From assembly GCA_026686845.1 (NCBI GenBank), contig JAIVEN010000001.1:31116001-31180000 (forward strand): DNA of 64,000 nt, read 5' to 3'. Shown here in pieces: positions 10,138 to 21,913 of the stretch. This DNA comes from Adenanthera pavonina. Its lineage: Eukaryota; Streptophyta; Magnoliopsida; Fabales; Fabaceae. The first letter of the stretch is position 1. Every line of letters starts with the position of its first letter. A program made the position numbers and the translations under genes. The notes beneath the pieces were generated by a model that worked only from the letters and a program-made list of their open reading frames with translations, was not told the origin of the DNA and made no database searches.

Positions 10138-11795
10138 TGTTAGTTAGGCTGACTTCCTAAGAGGGAGAGGTGAATTGGGAAGATAAAAAATTTTCTGCAT
10201 AAAGTGAAACAGGTGAAGAAAGCAAGGTATAATGAAAGCAACGTAAAAGCAGAGCAAATTGAAAAAGTAATGATAGGGAGAAGAACACTCAGAAATTTAT
10301 CCTGGTTCGGTCTATCCACTTGACCTACGTCCAGTCCCCAAGACACCTCTTGAGATTTTTTACTATACTGCAAGAATTCAATGGGCTTCTTGCAAATGCC
10401 ACAATACACAGCTTGTGCTCTATTTTCTAGAGCTTTCCCAATCTCTCTAAACACTTCCACAATGTGCTTCCCAATCCCCTTGTGATATCTCCTCACAAGT
10501 AAATCTATCTTCCAGATGAAGATTAGATTGTTTACAAAGATATAACTCTCTTAAATAGAGTAAATATGAAGTTTAAAGCACATATATTGAAGTTGAGAGG
10601 GTAAAAGCTTTTTGAGAAGAAAATTTGGCAGAGTTTCAGTATATACAAGTTTGATTCGTTACCCACAACTTCAAATGATGTTATATTTATAGATTTAGGT
10701 CTCATATGTCCGTTAGAGACAAAATCTATCCATTGGAGAAGTTATCCAATGGTTACTCTGAAAAACTATCCATTAACCAACCGCATTTAATGCTTCTGAC
10801 ATACTAAAATTCGAATTTTGTTTGGTCAACAGACGAATTTCGAAGGAACCGAAGGTTAAAACTTCCAACATTGACATACTGAAGTTCATCTGTTCATGAA
10901 GTGAAATTCGAATTTTGAAACTTAGAAAATGTTTCCATGTTGTGACATACGAATTTTCAAGAAGAAAGTTTTTCTCTTAAGTGTGAACAATGTTTTCAAT
11001 TTTCTACAGTGCCCTCGAAATTCGAATTTTGGAGTCCCAAAATTCGTCTGTTCTCAGCAGGCTCAGAAAGCATAGTAGTTCACTTTCTTCGAAATTCGAA
11101 TTTTGAAAGAGTGAAGTTCGTCTGTCAGAGAGTCCTCTCTTCAGACTTACTTCAACATTCGAAGTTTCAAAACTTTGTTATTCGTATGTCAACATGTCCT
11201 TGCTACAGACTAACAATCTTAGCTTCTGAAATTCGAATGTCCATGTTCAAAGTTCGTCTGTCAGTGAGCAACTTTGAAACTCAGAATAATCTTGATTTCA
11301 GATGAACTTTAACATTGTTTCAGACGAATTTCTTCAGTTTTCATAAATTTCATTTTTTCTGAAATTTGAATGTTCAAAGCTCAAAGTTCGTCTGTTGCTC
11401 AATAGCTTCTTTCAGTCTTTTATGAAAATTCAAATTTTGGAAAATCAAAATTCATCTGTCAGAGGAACATCTCTTCAGACTTATTCAATTTTAACTCGAA
11501 ATTCGAATTTCCAAAGCCAAAGTTCGAATTTCCAACATGACAGTTCAATGCAATATTTTCAAACTTCATCTTTTGGTGGGTATTTTTTAAATATTTCAAA
11601 ATCTAACATTAAATCAAGGTTTTAAAATGTTTTTCCACCAAATTAAAGTCTTTTACCCATGACAAAAGATCCTACAACTATCCTAGCAATGATTACTCAG
11701 ATTTTCTTCACTTGAGACACTTTGAGCTCCTTTGATATCTTCAATCCAAGCTTTTCAATGTTGGTTTAGAATCATCAAAACTTCTTGATTCAACA
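10138..11795 (-). repeat. Copia-3 solo LTR
   Basis: This 1658-bp LTR starts TGTTAGTTAGGC and ends GATTCAACA. It is flanked by the perfect duplication CTATC (10133-10137 and 11796-11800) with no internal element sequence, so it is a solo LTR left by LTR-LTR recombination. It is the reverse complement of the Copia-2 and Copia-4 LTRs. It contains the family's array of AAATTCGAATTT palindromes and GTCTGTC/GACGAA motifs between about 10800 and 11560, and a leader near 10660-10700 with a TATAAAT-like element on the - strand. Confidence 0.88.
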
Positions 11796-11800
11796 CTATC
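11796..11800. repeat. Target duplication CTATC, right of Copia-3
   Basis: Exact partner of 10133-10137. Confidence 0.85.
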
Positions 11801-11947
11801 CACAATAACAACCAGTTTTCTTTTGGCCAACACAATAACAACCGCTTAGTAGACTAATCTAAAGGAATACTAATCAAATAACTTATCCCTTTTTCCAAAT
11901 TTAAACTATACTAGCCCAAATCTAATACTCTGAGAGCCTAAAATTTC

Positions 11948-11961
11948 GGCTCTAATACCCA
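11948..11961 (-). other. Gypsy-1 primer-binding site
   Basis: On the - strand this reads TGGGTATTAGAGCC. It resembles the initiator-Met-tRNA primer site TGGTATCAGAGC with one extra G and one change. It begins a few bases inside the right-hand LTR end at 11967, the correct position for a 5' LTR on the - strand. Confidence 0.7.
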
Positions 11962-11966
11962 AAGGG

Positions 11967-14391
11967 TGAGACCTCATCTTAGACCTTATGTCCCATGTAT
12001 TAGACCTTAATTATACTCCATCAATCATGATTAGATGCTTGAATCCACTTATGAACCAAAACAGAATTTTCAAAAATTCAGGGTATTGTTCATTTGGTCA
12101 TAAATCATTTGATCGACCAGACTTTGAAAATTCATAACTAATTATAGAAAATTCATATTAAGATTATTCAAGTCCATAACAATAGGTTAAATTCATGTCT
12201 ACATGGAAAAAATATGAAATAGTAATTTCATTGGGCCAATTCATACAAAAATTTCGTGAAGTTTCACTATTTATTTGGTCATTTTTTTACTTTCCAATTT
12301 TTTTGCATCAATTTTGAAACATCATCATAAATCACAGACAACTCTAATTGAGGTGATCTTTGAACCATATTAAAGCTCTATCAGTGTAATTTAAGAGCAT
12401 ATATAAAATTTATACATTCATCAACATTTCTTCCAAAAAATAGCTATATTACTAAATAGGGGTCAGAATAAGTATTTCTATCCTATAACTTTACAAAATT
12501 AATTCTTTACATATACAACACCATTTCTTGTTCTAAAATTGTACTAAACAACATGTAAGGCCTAGAAAAACAAAAAGGTCTCAAGGTGCAACTTCATAAC
12601 CATACACATAAATTTACATAACATTTCCGAAATAAGGATCAAAGACAAGATTAGCATTTTAATCATTAGCTTCCTCTTCCTTGCCTTATTCTTTCTTGGA
12701 AGTCTTACCATCGCTTGTGCCTAACATATTTTTCATTTTGGAAGAGTGAGATTATGCATGCATATTATCACATATATCATGAAATCATCAAACATTCACA
12801 TTGAAACATATAATGCTATATTAATTCATAAAAATTTTGGCAAAGTTTCCTCTTGTAAAATAGACATCCTGGGGTGAGAACCCCTTCGTATACTCAACCA
12901 AAACAATCACAAAACATCATGTATACAATATGACAAAGCATAAAGTTCATGGAAATATCATAAGATGACAGAATGCATTAAATGAAAAATTGCTACCTTG
13001 TTGCTTCCTTTGGCTTTTCCTTTGAGTTTCACTTCTTCCTAACACTTCCACAAGCTTTTTTGAACCTAAATATATCATCAAACAATAACTTAGGCCACTG
13101 GTTTCATGGCTACCTTCACCAAGTGTCCATAAAACCCTAAAATCATATATATTTATTCTTAAGCTCTGACTTAAAACCAATACTTATTCTAAAGTTTTTT
13201 CACCATGAGGAACTCATTTTTAGCATCAAAATCATGAAATTCCAAATCTAACTCTTTTCCCTGTACTGGCTAAAATCCCTTAGAAAAAAAGGGAAAATGA
13301 TTTTTTTAAATACTTCAAACTACTCATAAAACCATGCTTTAGACTACTTGTTCATGCTTTATCTTAACTTGGATGCATGAAAACACTCTTCCTTCCATTC
13401 CTATACCTTTGCCAATTTCCATAAACTCATACCAAACTTGTTAGAAAACTAGCTTGAAGGCACAAAAAACTCACCTTGAACCTTAACCTTCAACCTCATA
13501 GCTTTGCTCTCCTATTTTGCTTCCTTCTCTTCTCACATCTTTTGCTCTCTTCTTGCTGAAAATTTTGACCTCTCAACTCACTTGTGCAGCACACTAAGTG
13601 GCTAGAGGAGAGACATCTAATAGCATGCACTAATTATGGTTAAGTGGCTTTAGCTTGGGTTAAGTTAACCAAACTGTCTTGACTAAGTTTTCTTAAAAAT
13701 ATTAAAATATATAATTTTGACACTTAGGTTGCTGAAAAGTCCCCCCTAAGGGGAGAATATTTTGTCAAAATACTACATATTTTTCCTAGTTCAGATGTGC
13801 CATGTGTTGGTTACTTTGTACCATGACCAATAAAATTACTTCCGCAATATTTCGTCACTTTATGGGTACATGAATAAAGTAGGCCTAAATCTTTGTTTAC
13901 TTTATTATCCTATCCCAAAAAGCACTTACGTGGAGTCCACATACTTTCCTCTTACCTATCTATTTTTGGAACCTACAGTCTCTTTTTCTTTGCACTATAC
14001 GCTTTACGATACTCAGCATTTAATTTTTGTTTACATTAATTCCATTAATCTCAATGCATAATACCATTAAGTCCAACATGTCGTAAGCTTTGTTTTGACA
14101 GCAATTTTTAATATTTATGAAATTACCCTTGAACCAAGGCAAAAATATAAATTTTCATTCTTTTGGGTCCTTTTTCATGATTTTCCCCAAGAACTAAAAT
14201 GCAATTAATTCTTCTCTTTCAATGACTAAATTGTAATAATTCTTTTTTCTTTAGGTTAAAATGAAATTTTCACATTTTATTTTCTAACATGGGAAATAAC
14301 CTTTTTGCCCTTTTTTACATATGTTCATGTATATCAATTTTTACTTTATATCTATGCATTTTATGATATCCAGGGGTTTATGGATGTTACA
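11967..14391 (-). repeat. Gypsy-1 right LTR (5' LTR)
   Basis: The LTR runs from TGAGACC at 11967 (beside the primer-binding site) to GTTACA at 14386-14391, about 2.4 kb. Its final ~480 bp match the left LTR at 485-961. On the - strand it begins TGTAACATCC and ends GGTCTCA, giving TG...CA termini. The length is close to the 2.3-kb LTRs of Gypsy-2. No gene is supported inside it. Confidence 0.7.
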
Positions 14392-14404
14392 CTCATGAAT
14401 GAAA

Positions 14405-14535
14405 GCATACCCCAAGGTCCATCCATGGGTACGCTTCTGACTAGAAGGGTACCCAAAGACTGTCCTATGGGTAAGCTTCTTACTATGAGGCGCACCCAAA
14501 CACCATTCTATAGGGTACCTAAAGCCTCTTCTTTA
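14405..14535. repeat. Short tandem repeat of ~43 bp units
   Basis: Two near-complete units and partial flanking ones are visible: CCATGGGTACGCTTCTGACT (14422) and CCTATGGGTAAGCTTCTTAC (14464), each followed by (A/G)AGGG(T)(G/A)CCCAAA-like sequence, then TCTATAGGGTACCTAAAGCC. The block lies just outside the Gypsy-1 LTR. Confidence 0.55.
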
Positions 14536-16300
14536 GGGGCAAGGACTGGTATTTAGGTATGCTTATTAAAATGTACATAAAGACTTTTGGGGTGGTCACA
14601 TAGGATATGCTTCAAAGCAAGTACCCAAAGATAAAAAATAATCTTACCTAAAAGTAATTTATCTACTAGTGAATGAACAATTAAGCAATATATACAATAA
14701 ACCAAAGTCATGACAAAAGAGCCAGTAAAGACATCAAGTTCATCCAAAAGACTAAACTAGCAATAAACCATGACTAAGAAACATGTAGACATGCTAATAT
14801 TTTCATCTTAGATTCATTTAGGCAATAACAAAGACACGTCATACAGATGTGCAATTTTTTACCCATAATCACAACATAGGAGCAAGCTGAGACATGTCAA
14901 ATTCATCTAAATTCCTCATACCAAACAAACATTAGGGGTATCCCATTCTTTTGGTGTTGAGAATCCTCCAAGGGGGAATGATAAAGACCCCATTACAACT
15001 TAGCATTCAATCTCTATCACCTAAAAGTCTTTATTATCAATGTCATTGTAATAAAAAGACCCTATTACTACTTAGCATCCAATTTTTACTGCTCTTTCTC
15101 CTAATTTTTACTACTTCTTACTACTAAGAACTATGCACTTGCAAATTCATAATTATCACAGAACTATAAAGGAGGTATCTATGTAGTCAAATTTTAGGAG
15201 GTCATTGAGTTTGTGGACATAAATATAAAGGAAAAACAATCAAATGCAAGAATTAATTAAACAAAAAGGTACCATAGTTATTAGCTGAAATAAGAGTAGC
15301 ATTACTGATGGGGAAAAAAAGCTAGATTTGATTGGGATTGGTGTAATGCGAAAAAGGAGGAATTGAAGGGCGAAAATCAAGCATCATATCACCAATTAAA
15401 ATTCATATGTATAAAATGTGATTCTAAGCCCAATTAAAATTTACATTAGAATTGAAATGCGTAGAAGAACCAAAAATTCAAATCACCAGAGTAATTGGGA
15501 GAAGGGAAAAGGGGCATACCGTTAGCAAAGAGATTGAAAGGTACTGAACAGGAGATTTAGAGCTTATGAAGACAGAGTAATTTAAAAAATTATTAGGGCA
15601 CTCAAAGTCCAAAGTAAGGATGCACGCATCGATGAGGAAATTCATGGAAATGGAGAGATATATATAAATTTGCGGGCACTCACCATTGATAAAGATCCAT
15701 CCCATGAAAGCGCCAACATATACACATCCTACCTTTATTTTTCTTAATCACTGAACAATCCACAGAATTAGCATTGGAGTGGTTCGGTGGGTGGAGTAAT
15801 AGGTTCGATGTTTGACGGAATGGTTTCAAGTTGATGTGTTGGAGTAATTGATTTGAGTTAGGGCATGGTGAGGGGTTAGGTTTCAGTATTTTATTTTTAA
15901 AAGGGTATTTCGGTCACTTAGCCACTAAATCATGTTCAGATTAGGACCTTGGATATGTTAGTGTCATTTTAGAATATTTAGATCTGTTAATGGAATTAAT
16001 TCAATCTTGTGATCCCAAAATGTCATTCCCCCTAAACTATATCAATTGGTCCAATAAATATCTAGTTGAATTTTTTTTCCTTGTAAAGGACTTCGGAAGC
16101 CTTAAGTAGAGATTTGAACGGACCCAATATAATTTTTTTAGAACTATTTATGAATTTTTAAAGTGGGCTAAAAAAATCTTGAATTACCAAGTGAATAGAA
16201 GCATGTGGGGATTTTTTGTCAAATTTTAATTTTGACTTATTCTTTGCTTCCAAATACATTTCAATGAAACCTAAGACATTTAAAATAAATGGAAAATGAT
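14536..16300. other. Gene-poor stretch
   Basis: No gene can be supported. On the - strand, 15480-15705 is open for 75 codons (starting MGWIFING) and is preceded by a C/A-rich leader-like sequence. GT dinucleotides near 15683 and 15520 could be splice donors, but no following exon was recognised. Treat it as a weak candidate for a gene fragment. Confidence 0.3.
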
Positions 16301-16320
16301 TCATAAAGTAAAGTGTGACA

Positions 16321-16790
16321 ATTTGCAACCCACTCTCCCAATTTTTAATATAGAAGATTTGAATTTAAATTAACAAGAGTTCTAGGTATTTGCAATTTTG
16401 GTTTCCAGATTTGCAATTTATTCATATGAAATTTGCAACTTACTCTCTTATTTTTAATATGAGAGGTTGGATTTCAAATTGGTAAGAGCAAATTGCAAAT
16501 TTAAAATAAACAAATTGCGAATCGAGGAATTCAAGTTCCAAATTCTTAAAAATCTTATAAATTTAAATTCAAACCTTCCATATTGAAAATTAGGAAAGAG
16601 AGTTGTAAATTCCAATTAAAAAAGCTCCAAATTCAGGAATCACAGTTGCACATTCCTAAAACTCTTCTTACTAATTTAAAATCAAAATTTTATATTAAAA
16701 ATTGAGATAGTGAGTTGCAAGATTTAGATAAATAAATTAAGAATCCCGGAATTAAAGTTGTAAATTCCAAGAACTCTTAAACCATTGATG
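16321..16790. repeat. Cluster of four related repeats, two in each orientation
   Basis: Copies at about 16322-16391 and 16431-16489 share CTCTCCCAATTTTTAATAT-type sequence followed by a GATTTGAATTTAAATT-like tract. Copies at about 16541-16613 and 16654-16727 carry the same sequence in reverse complement. The arrangement (direct, direct, inverted, inverted) can fold into long imperfect hairpins. It may be a decayed fold-back or MITE-type element. No transposase is present. Confidence 0.55.
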
Positions 16791-18130
16791 TTGCTCTAGC
16801 GGCATCACTGACAATGGTGGCTATGGTGGCAGTGATGATGGGATGAAGGGGAGTGAAAGTGTGAGGATATTTTTGTAATCTCATCATTTTTCCCTGAAAT
16901 CCCAAACTTTGGTCTCTTATTATAATTTTTTGAAACGGTAGTCCTAATTTATAATAAACTTGGTTATTTTTGTCGCCAAGTATGATTCTCCCATTTTTTT
17001 TAATAAAGTTGGCACAATCATGGGCTTTAATCAACTTCTGTTGTCATCTTCAAACATTTTCCCTACCAATCAGAGTCAAAAGAAAAAAGGTTGTTGGATC
17101 GTTAGAGACCGTTAAACACCAAAAAAATTCACCGGGCCTTCCTTTCCAACGACGAGTTAGGCCTATCTTTGTCTCAGAGAAAATGAATTTAGAGGACTTC
17201 ATTTCTCCACTCACCTATATCAAAATGTGAAATAAACTTTGCGTCTTTGTTATTTCTAGAAGCCTTCTAATTAACCCCCTAATTATGTTGTTAATTCTCA
17301 TGCTCAAAATCTATTTTTGATTGAATGGGATCCACGGTTTACTCATGTACTATAAACCACTAATCCATATGGATAGGCTTGGAATGGATTGGATATTGTT
17401 TTCCCCTTTAACCTCAAATTATTCTCCATGTCTTAATGATGCTTGGAAAAGCTCAAATTTAGGGTTTTGATTCACATGCACTATCTTTCTGAGAAGATAA
17501 TGATCTTTTGGAATTTCCTTTTCATTAGTAGAATTTTTTTTCTTTTCAGTTTTATTGGAGAAAGTGTTAGAATTGATTTCATTTAGGTAACTAGGTTTCC
17601 CATATCATTCCAAACCTTGTATAGTGACGCTATATAGTCATCTGGTCCCCAGTAACGTGAGTCCTAAGGTCCTAATTTTACCTATAAAGAACAATAATAA
17701 TTCTATAACCAATTCTAAAGAAACGATGGGACCACACATACTTGTATTCTTTTCATACATGCAATTAGGTTAACATTGATAATAAATCCCATTTACCAAC
17801 AAATAATGCATGAACTTTAATAATAATCACTCTTTTTTTATTTAATTAATTTGTTTTGACTTGATGGACCACAACAGCACATTCTTCATTGTCATAACAG
17901 GCATATCGCTTTCTCTAAGCTTATGCTTGTTTTAGTACACTCCCTGACAAATTCGCAATATCCACCATGTCCTTTATAATATATAAAATGCAATAAAAAA
18001 ACAATTTTAATATTTGTTTATTGGCCTAGGGTTAGGGTCTTCTTTTCTTGTTCTTGTTCCGCTCTATTGTATTCGTCCTTTGGGTGGCAACCAACCGAGA
18101 ATCCCTTTGTTTCGATAGAGATGTTGGGTC
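16791..18130. other. Intergenic DNA
   Basis: Overlapping short open frames occur on both strands at 16777-17230, but none shows a recognisable domain, codon pattern or splice context. No RNA gene or terminal repeat was recognised. Confidence 0.3.
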
Positions 18131-18138
18131 TCTGTTTA

Positions 18139-18182
18139 TGCATACATACATATATACATATACATATACATATATATATATG
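18139..18182. repeat. Microsatellite (CATA/TA-rich)
   Basis: Repeated CATACATATATACATATACATA units run into TATATATATA. Simple-sequence tract in intergenic DNA. Confidence 0.8.
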
Positions 18183-21039
18183 AGTAAATTAAAACAGATG
18201 ACAATATAATTTCATGTAATTTTTAATAATTAATTAATAAGTATGTAGTGCTAAATCGGAAAAAAAAAAGAGTTCATGCATTATACATAATTTGATATCA
18301 AATACTTGAGTGTAAGCTAAACTGAATGCATGAATCTAGGCTAGGTTTCACAAAACTCTACACATAACTATGGGTTATGTGTAGATAAATTCTCTAAAAT
18401 TTAAATTTTTAATATTAAATCTTCCGAAATTTTTAAATTTTATAAATAACTCTTTGTTGTTAATTAGTGTGTCATTTTATTAATAGAGTGTGAAATGTTA
18501 GGGATCTATTTGCATTTGACCTAAAACTTAATGAGATTATTTGCACAAATTAAAATTCAAGAAAGCTATAGTTGTCACTTTAGAATCACGCATTGTTAAT
18601 AAAATAAAATAAGGAATTAATTAATGATAAAGAAGTTACTTGCACAAACTTAAAAAGCTAACCATGGTTTACTGTCAAGTTAATTTTAAAACTTAAAATA
18701 ACCATAATTTTAAAAAAATCTGTCAAATTCAATTTATTTTAATCAAAATAAGAGTGAGCGGATAATATCGGTCGCCTTGGTCAACAGAAATGCTTCTACT
18801 GTGGGATGAGAACTCTTGTGGTCCTAACTCCTAAGCATGCTGATAATAACGATAATGGAGGATGCAATCCCTGAAACTGCTTTCCTTTGTTTTATTCTTT
18901 CAAAAATTTAAATGTAGTTTTTTATACCATTTGTGCAATTTGTTAGGGCATATTCAATTGCTTATCCTTACATTGCTTTATTCTTATCCCTTTCTCTTTC
19001 CTTCATTAAAAATAAAATAAAGGACACATGATTTCTTTAACTGACCTTTTCCTCAGTAGAGTCTTGAGTGCACTATCTACCAATTATAGGAACATGTGGT
19101 TTGCTTCAGAGATATTAATAAATAGGAGGCCTATATTTGAAATTTGAAAATATCATATCAACTGTCATTTCCCATTGGAACATATGTGTGTACAGTATTT
19201 TTATTATCTTTTTCCAGGTCAATCATCTTTATATTCACACATCATACATCATATAGTGGGTAATTTTGAATATATATTAGCTTGAAATCATAGAAAGTTT
19301 TAGCACTTTACTACGGAGAGAATTTTGACTAGTGTGCGGAAAATCTTAAATTTGATTTCTTTTTATTTAAATACAACGAGAAGCATAATAAAAGCATTTC
19401 GCCAAATGATTTGAAAAACTGGATCGTTGTAATGAGTGGTTATACAAGATTTATTAATCAATATATTAATATAAAATATATTATTTGCAAACAGTATATA
19501 ATGTGATTTATTTTCTAGACTATCAGCGATATAGATACCCACGTCTAACATGTCTAATTATATATATATATATATATATTGTAGGTACTATAAAATTGTG
19601 ACATTACACAATATTTATAAGTATAATCTATCTCAATATCATATAATTAGGTCTTGATAATAGAAAGATTATTTCTACTGTAGATCTACTGTGGAGGATC
19701 TATCTTTTTTATTTATTTTTTGATCTAGAGGATCTACCACTGATCTTTGGGTTCATAGACTAGTATGGAGAGAAAGAGGAAGAAAGATAAACGGAAATTT
19801 TAATTTAAATATTATTTATTTATTTTTATATATTTGTCTGAGTTAAATTCAAATATCATCATGTCCAAATGGATAGTTCTCCCAATATGATATTTTTCAT
19901 TCATAATACTATATATATTTTTCTTTTGTCATTCATTAATTCTTCCCAATCTATGCATACTCTATGCAATCGTTCTAATAGTATAATGATATATAGTTAG
20001 ATAAACCATCATAATCCAAAAGGGTTAATTCAATTGATTAGATAAAATAATTTATTTTTTTAAATTAATTCAGTTTGACTTAAAAAAAAAAAAGAATTTT
20101 GAGTCAAATGCTAAATCAGTCAAATATGTATAAATTTGCCATTACTACATGGAAAAAAAAACTATCACACATTTGAACAAATCATAAGGCATAATATTAA
20201 AAAAAATGTATATTGGTTTACAAAAAAAAAAGTATATTGAGAATAAGTCCTTTAAAATTGCTTTATATTGAGAGGTGGATGCATATTTGACCAAACAACC
20301 TGTAAGAGAAGTTCAACAAGCAAAAAATAAAAAATAAAAAAGAGCAACCTGTAAGAGAAAGAATAAGATGTCAACCTCTTAATTATGACCGTATTAATCG
20401 AATTTGAGTGAACGATTGAAAATTTGGGCTTGCCGTAGCAAGAGCACAGTGAGTGTGTTGCCAAAGTCAATATACGGTCAATCTCCGCAAATACAAGTCG
20501 CAACAAGTAATACAAAGTGAGTTAAGTATTGTTTTTAGGAGGATTTAGTTTCAAAACCTAGCCAAATATTAATTGCACACTTTAAATTTGACTAATTTGA
20601 GGGGCACAAATAACATACACTCATTATGCCAAAAAAGACCTTTGTTGGTGGTTATTTTTCATACAACAAAGTGTTTATTCAAAAAAATAGAAAAACACCT
20701 TTGATAATTGATTAGAATGGAATGGATAGCAACGACCATGGGATATTTGCAGAAGAAGAAGGACAAAATTGAAAAAAAGAAATTGAATCTTTAATAATCA
20801 ATAAGAAACAGAATCACCTAGAGACAACAAAAAATGCAGTAACAAAACCAGATCTTCAACATAACATCTGAAAATTACAACAACAAAAAAGGGAAGCACT
20901 GAACAGCAAAGATGAAATGGAGTATTCGAAATCACTAAGCAATGGAAAATTGAGTATAGAAGCAAAACTCATTGGCCATGAGAGCCTAGGCAATTTAGGT
21001 GGTTGCCTTAGACCCCACACTGTCCTCGGCCCCTAATGA
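18183..21039. other. AT-rich intergenic DNA
   Basis: No gene is supported. A (TA)n tract lies at about 19558-19580. The part at 20640-20990 is T/A-rich and intron-like when read on the - strand. Together with 21840-21908 and 31391-31560 it may be the remains of a gene start (see the finding at 31400). Confidence 0.35.
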
Positions 21040-21850
21040 TCCTAATTTTCTTAAGTTTCCAATATTAATTTTTAATTAGTACTATAATTTTTTGTCTTTT
21101 CCAAATTAAAAAATATATATTGTATTAGTCTTGAAAATTTAATTTTTTAAGTTTTAGTGAACATTCTGATATTAATGATCTTGATTTATTTTAAAGTTGA
21201 AAGTATTGAGAAAAATGTTAACAAAAAGAAATTAATACTCCCATATAAATAATAAGCTATATAAAAAATTAGATTCTTTTTTCAAATGTATACATTGTTT
21301 ATAGAATATTATTGACAATACATGTAAGAATTGCTATAGTTGACAGAAGTTTTTCTAATTATCTTCAGTTTCCAATACTAATTTTTAATTAGTACTATAT
21401 ATAATTTTTTTGTCTTTTCCAAATTAAAAAAATTATATTAGTCTTGAAAAGCTTATTAAGTTTTAGTAAACATTCTAATATTGATTATCTTGATTTATTT
21501 CAAAGTTGAAAGTATTGAGAAAAGTGTTAACAAGAAAAATAATACTCATAGAAATATTAAACTTTATAAAAAGATTAAATTCTTTTCTAAATACATGCAT
21601 TGCTTATAAAATAATTTATAGAATATTATTGACAATACTTATAATAATTGCTATTGTTTGAGATCAACTATCTTAAAAATAATTGGATGGATTAGCAATA
21701 TTAACAATTGAAAGTGGTATTACTTGATTATAAAATTTTAACAAATGATTTCATAGCCTAAAATGTTAAAAAATAATATAAAAATTTATAAATTATATTA
21801 CATTAGCCCCTTTTAATAATTCTGCCTAGGGCCTAAAAAATTCTAGACAT
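21040..21850 (+). pseudogene. hAT transposase C-terminal relic with internal duplication
   Basis: The + strand translation contains YRILLTI and then IAIVDRSFSN (about 21295-21355). A second copy reads YRILLTI, then GLAILTIES (about 21620-21715). These match the hAT dimerisation region pattern RILLTIPVTVAxAERSFSKLK...LNGLAxLSIE of plant hAT (DUF4371/ZMYM-type) transposases. Segments 21057-21345 and 21366-21655 are diverged copies of each other, so the block was duplicated in tandem. Many stops are present. The flanks carry 'gcctagg...ggccct'-type sequence (20985-21045 and 21825-21860) that may be decayed element ends. Confidence 0.7.
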
Positions 21851-21908
21851 GGCCCTAGTCACATTTGAGCTAACCCAAAAGAGTTGGAACCCACTGAAAG
21901 TGGAAAAG

Positions 21909-21913
21909 TGATA
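21909..21913. repeat. Target duplication TGATA, left of Gypsy-2
   Basis: TGATA directly precedes the LTR start TGTAACATCC and is repeated exactly at 31386-31390 after the other LTR. Confidence 0.95.

Larger units (their letters stand above)
475..14391 (-). mobile_element. Gypsy-1: decayed Ty3/gypsy retrotransposon with nested insertions
   Basis: Read on the - strand the order is LTR (11967-14391), primer-binding site (11948-11961), a pre-gag reading frame (9035-10127), gag (from 8785), protease (7400-7730), RT/RNase H (2330-3150), integrase (1111-2300), polypurine tract and a truncated LTR (485-961). This is the normal Ty3/gypsy order. Every frame has stops or shifts. RT between roughly 3150 and 7400 is replaced by a copia relic carrying another copia LTR, and a solo copia LTR sits at 10138-11795. 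The left LTR lacks its outer part, so the outer target duplication cannot be checked. Sequence similarity to Gypsy-2 runs through Gag and Pol. Confidence 0.85.

Noticed and set aside
16777..17230. Overlapping ~85-codon frames on both strands
   Set aside because: No domain, no splice pattern, no leader; likely chance frames in intergenic DNA.
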